Source: UBA11524 sp045132495 (GTDB lineage: Bacteria > Bacillota > Clostridia > Christensenellales > Aristaeellaceae). From it: DNA of 64,000 nt. Shown here piece after piece: positions 61,701 to 64,000 of the stretch (positions are counted from its first letter, which is position 1; the number at the start of each line of letters is the position of its first letter). The DNA lies in assembly GCA_045132495.1 (NCBI GenBank), contig JBGUSK010000140.1, forward strand, positions 7,116 to 71,115, given 5' to 3'. The translations under genes and the position numbers were made by a program. The notes beneath the pieces were generated by a model. That model did no database searches, had not been told where the DNA came from, and saw only the letters and a list, made by a program, of their open reading frames with translations.

Positions 61701-62466
61701 CGGTCACGCGGGCCGCAAGGTAGCGCTGGAAGGCCTTCTCAACGGCTTCCTTCTCAATGGCCATCTTGTCGATGGTGGTCAGGAAGGTGGTGTGGCGGCA
61801 GTGATCGGACCAGTAGGTGTCGATCATGCGCACCTCGGTCAGGGTGGGATCGCGCTTTTCGGAGGCGAAATAATCGCGGCAGAAGGCCAGGTCATCCTTG
61901 TCCATGGCCAGACCGTACTTGGCCACGAAAGCCTGCACCTGCTCCATGTCCATGGTGGTGAAGCCATGCAGGGTCTCCACGGAGTCGGGGGTCTCGTAGA
62001 CCTGCTGCAGGGTCTCCTTCTCAGCCAGGTCGGCCTCGCGGGACTCAACGGGGTTGATGACATGCTTTTTCACGCGGTTGAGTTCATCCTCCGTGAAGTC
62101 GCCGTCCAGCAGGTACACGCGGGCAGAGCGAACCGTGGGACGGTCGCACTGGCCGACCAGCTGGATGCACTCCTCACAGGAGGCGGCGCGCTGGTCATAC
62201 TGACCGGGCAGGAACTCCACGGCGAACACAGCCTTCGCGCCCTCGGGCAGCTGCTCATAAGTAACATCGACCTGTGGCTCGGAGAACACGATGGGCAAGC
62301 ACTTCACGTACAGATCATCGGCCACGCCTTCCACGTCGTAACGGTTGAGCAGACGCAGCCCGGTCACGGACTTAATTTGCAGAATATGACGAATTTCCCA
62401 GAGAAGATTCTTGGCTTCGACAGCGTAGTCGGCCATCTTCTCCACATAAATGCGCTTGACGCTCAC
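58777..62466 (-). CDS. purL: Phosphoribosylformylglycinamidine synthase, single-chain
   Basis: Step 4 of purine synthesis: FGAR to FGAM using glutamine and ATP. A 1229-residue one-chain enzyme with linker, two FGAM synthetase halves (NETHNHPTEIEPFGGAATC and GGKDSMSG are clear) and a C-terminal glutaminase with PGTNCEYD, LPGGFSGGDEPDGS and the nucleophile in GICNGFQALVKLG. Many Firmicutes use split PurLQS instead. Start is GTG at 62466 after AAGGAGG. Follows purD. Confidence 0.96.
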   Translation of the reverse strand: MSVKRIYVEKMADYAVEAKNLLWEIRHILQIKSVTGLRLLNRYDVEGVADDLYVKCLPIVFSEPQVDVTYEQLPEGAKAVFAVEFLPGQYDQRAASCEECIQLVGQCDRPTVRSARVYLLDGDFTEDELNRVKKHVINPVESREADLAEKETLQQVYETPDSVETLHGFTTMDMEQVQAFVAKYGLAMDKDDLAFCRDYFASEKRDPTLTEVRMIDTYWSDHCRHTTFLTTIDKMAIEKEAVEKAFQRYLAARVTVYGEEKAAKRAVNLMDIATMGGKYLKKIGQTPNIDVSEEINACSIKIDVDVNGVNEPWLLMFKNETHNHPTEIEPFGGAATCIGGAIRDPLSGRTYVYQAMRVTGAADPLVPVSETMPGKLPQRKLVTTAAAGYSSYGNQIGLATGLVDEMYHPGYAAKRLEIGAVVGAAPEKNVRREVPAAGDKIVLLGGRTGRDGCGGATGSSKSHKLESIETCGAEVQKGNAPTERKLQRLFRDETVTRLIKRCNDFGAGGVSVAIGELADGLMIDLDRVPKKYDGLDGTELAISESQERMAVVLEAKDVDAFLAAAERENLEATVVAEVTEEPRLRMTWKGVTIVDLSREFLNSNGAEKHTTVAVPEDCVKPFTFEGDTVTEKLANMVGNLNICSKQGLSERFDSTIGAATVLMPYGGAKQLTPNQTMVAKIPVLNGVTDTVSGMAYGMHPELLEQSPYEGSYLAVIESVTKLVAAGFDYKEAYLTFQEYFERMGTEPTRWGKPFAALLGAFDAQLDLNIASIGGKDSMSGTFEKMDVPPTLCSFAVAPGKASNVISPEFKAAGHVVRLVTCDAHDTKQLTANYENVYEAIKAGKIVAAWALGLGGVAEGLFKMGLGNAIGTRIDEDFEGKLFAQQIGGMLIECAEDVDFGVKIGDTIPAWVLEYEGERIDLAEMQEIYEGKLEKVFKYRGRTGETTEKFSYKAETRFAPKTSFAKPQAFIPVFPGTNCEYDTARAVERAGGKAEILVINNLTPEKITESIEKASEIISRSQMIVLPGGFSGGDEPDGSAKFITAFFRNPAMKDAVHELLKNRDGLMLGICNGFQALVKLGLVPFGEIVDTDDQCPTLTFNEIGRHQSMLVRTRIASNKSPWLSRTNVDDIHTIAISHGEGRFVGPEKLLRELAANGQIATQYVDLAGNASMDMRFNPNASYFAIEGITSPDGRVLGKMGHTERSGENLYKNVPGDKYQPLFEGGVDYFK

Positions 62467-62487
62467 AGGGAATTCCTCCTTATCAGT

Positions 62488-62637
62488 CGGAATTCCAAAT
62501 TCGGAATGCTGAATTCGGAATTCGGAATTTAGTTACTGGTTCAATGCCACTTCTGTGTATACGGCAGTTCGGGGAGCAGAATCCGGAACCACATTCTCAA
62601 TTCCGAATTCCGCATTCCGAATTCCGAATTCACTCGG
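62488..62637. repeat. GAATTC-rich inverted repeat between purD and purL
   Basis: Left arm (about 62496-62530) and right arm (about 62598-62632) are made of repeated GGAATTC units. Read in opposite directions they share a near-identical stretch of about 26 bases (AATTCGGAATGC then a mismatch, then GAATTCGGAATT). They could pair in the purD-purL transcript around a loop of about 70 bases. Confidence 0.65.
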
Positions 62638-63907
62638 TCAGTGCGGCCATGCCGCGCTGACCGATGTCGGAGCGCATGTGCATGTCGGTGAAGCTGATCT
62701 TCTTCGCGGCTTCGTAGGCCTTGCTGATCGCGCCGGGCAGACACTTGCAGCGGCCCACAACGCCCAGCACGCGGCCGCCGGCAGTGATGATCTCACCCTG
62801 CTCGTTCAGCTTGGTGCCGGCGTGGATGACCAACGCGTTCTCCCCTGCCGCTTCCAAGCCGGAGATCACATAGCCGGACTTGTAGCTCACCGGATAGCCG
62901 CCGCTGGCGATGACCACACAGCAGGCCGCGCCGTTGTCGAACTCCACCTCGGTATCCGCCAGGGTGCCGTTGACAGTCGCCTGCATGATGGTCAGCAGGT
63001 CAGACTTGAGCAGGGGCAGCACAACTTGCGTCTCCGGATCACCGAAACGGCAGTTATATTCGATGACCTTGGGGCCCTTAGGGGTCATCATCAGGCCGAA
63101 GTACAAACAGCCCTTGAAGGAGCGGCCCTCGGCGTTCATGGCGTTCACAGTGGGCAGGAAGATCTCCGCCATGCAGCGCTCCGCCAGTTCAGGCGTGTAG
63201 CAGGGGTTGGGCGCGATGGTGCCCATGCCGCCGGTGTTGAGGCCTGCGTCTCCATCCAGCGCGCGCTTGTGATCCATCGAGGACACCATGGGCTTGATGG
63301 TCTTGCCGTCGGTGAAGGCCAGCACGGACACTTCCGGGCCGGTGAGGAATTCCTCGATGACCACGGACTTGCCGCTCGCGCCGAACTTCTCGTCCTTCAT
63401 CATGGAGGACACGGCCTCAACAGCTTCATCGCGGGTGTTGCAGATCAGCACGCCCTTGCCCAGCGCCAGGCCGTCCGCCTTGACCACGATGGGCATATCC
63501 GCATGTTGAAGGTAGGCAACCGCCGCGTCAAAGTTCTCGAAGGTCTCGTAGGCCGCAGTGGGGATGCCGTACTTCTTCATCAGGTTCTTGGAGAAGACCT
63601 TGCTGCCCTCGATGATGGCAGCGGCCTTATTGGGGCCGAAGGCGGGGATGCCAACCGCTTCCAGCGCATCGACCATACCCAGGCAGAGCGGATCGTCAGG
63701 CGCGACGACCACGAAGTCGATGGCGTTCTCTTTGGCCCAGGCAGTGATGCCCGCGACATCAGTGGCCTTGAAGGGCACGCACTCGCAGATGGCCGCCATG
63801 CCGCCGTTGCCGGGGGCCGCGTAGAGCTTGGTGACCGCGGGATTCTCCGCGATCTTCAGGGCGATGGTGTGCTCACGGCCACCGCCGCCAACGATGAGAA
63901 CTTTCAT
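62630..63907 (-). CDS. purD: Phosphoribosylamine--glycine ligase
   Basis: Step 2 of purine synthesis (GAR synthetase), an ATP-grasp enzyme of 425 residues. Starts MKVLIVGGGGREHTIA; GPNKAAAIIEGSK, the ATP-grasp loop, LNTGGMGTIAPNP and EYNCRFGDPETQ are all present. The ATG at 63907 follows TAGGAG; an ATG 18 bases earlier lacks a site. Upstream of purL in the same direction; further pur genes are expected beyond the right edge. Confidence 0.97.
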   Translation of the reverse strand: MKVLIVGGGGREHTIALKIAENPAVTKLYAAPGNGGMAAICECVPFKATDVAGITAWAKENAIDFVVVAPDDPLCLGMVDALEAVGIPAFGPNKAAAIIEGSKVFSKNLMKKYGIPTAAYETFENFDAAVAYLQHADMPIVVKADGLALGKGVLICNTRDEAVEAVSSMMKDEKFGASGKSVVIEEFLTGPEVSVLAFTDGKTIKPMVSSMDHKRALDGDAGLNTGGMGTIAPNPCYTPELAERCMAEIFLPTVNAMNAEGRSFKGCLYFGLMMTPKGPKVIEYNCRFGDPETQVVLPLLKSDLLTIMQATVNGTLADTEVEFDNGAACCVVIASGGYPVSYKSGYVISGLEAAGENALVIHAGTKLNEQGEIITAGGRVLGVVGRCKCLPGAISKAYEAAKKISFTDMHMRSDIGQRGMAALTE

Positions 63908-64000
63908 TATTTGTCTCCTAATCATTTGTTACACTAATTCGCCGTCGGCAGACTCAATTCGTATCCGCCGGGTTTCCCGGCGGGGCGGGGCGGGTTTTGG
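63908..64000. other. Upstream region of purD, cut by window edge
   Basis: Contains a GC-rich hairpin CCGCCGGG/CCCGGCGG near 63967-63985 without a T run. No gene or recognisable riboswitch is visible in these 93 bases. Confidence 0.4.

Noticed and set aside
58867..62532. Very long open frame on the plus strand opposite purL
   Set aside because: It mirrors the codon pattern of purL, has no ribosome site and gives a His/Gly/Leu-rich product typical of antisense frames in GC-rich genes.
1..64000. CRISPR arrays, rRNA genes and known riboswitches
   Set aside because: No regularly spaced direct repeats, rRNA signatures or recognisable riboswitch cores were seen on either strand.

Overview
The window looks like a piece of chromosome from an anaerobic, GC-rich member of the Bacillota (class Clostridia), probably a gut or rumen species. 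This rests on the gene set: Rex, RNase J, CdaA/CdaR, YlbF, VanW, a YlmC/YmxH-type PRC-barrel protein, a small SRP RNA, a one-chain purL, a GGGtGRT/NifU-like pair and several dockerin-bearing secreted proteins. An order such as Oscillospirales or Christensenellales fits, but the genus cannot be read from the sequence.

Bases 1-10,500 are the end of an integrated island. It holds a type I restriction subunit (hsdR, cut by the left window edge), an hsd-type tyrosine recombinase, a one-chain GmrSD-like DUF262/DUF1524 protein, a YgjP-like metalloprotease coupled to a helicase remnant (DUF3427), an SRAP/YedK protein, and an excisionase plus integrase. About 300 bp of repeats follow the integrase, and the chromosomal backbone begins at the GGGtGRT gene. 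Bases 10,547-39,971 are mostly minus-strand housekeeping genes: the GGGtGRT/NifU pair, two ECF sigma/anti-sigma pairs, tyrA, a rex-vanW pair, mltG, rnj, glyA and SRP RNA. A short plus-strand block (30.1-34.1 kb) carries marR-degV, rlmA and small genes.

Bases 40,119-50,533 encode six consecutive secreted proteins, all on the minus strand. Five end in a dockerin. Two carry N-terminal domains resembling cohesin-type beta-sandwiches, and two consist largely of tandem Cys/His repeats. No carbohydrate-active enzyme is present. I regard this as the most unusual part of the window: it looks like a non-catalytic, calcium- and possibly metal-binding surface assembly.

Bases 50,901-63,907 return to core functions: rpsI-rplM with a long structured leader, an operon cdaA-cdaR-membrane protein-rsmF, a MIF-like tautomerase, a nucleoside phosphorylase, an XRE-TPR regulator, and purD-purL. 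Many genes start at GTG or TTG behind a strong Shine-Dalgarno sequence. Several starts given here are therefore shorter than the longest open frame, or at non-ATG codons; each is justified in its entry.
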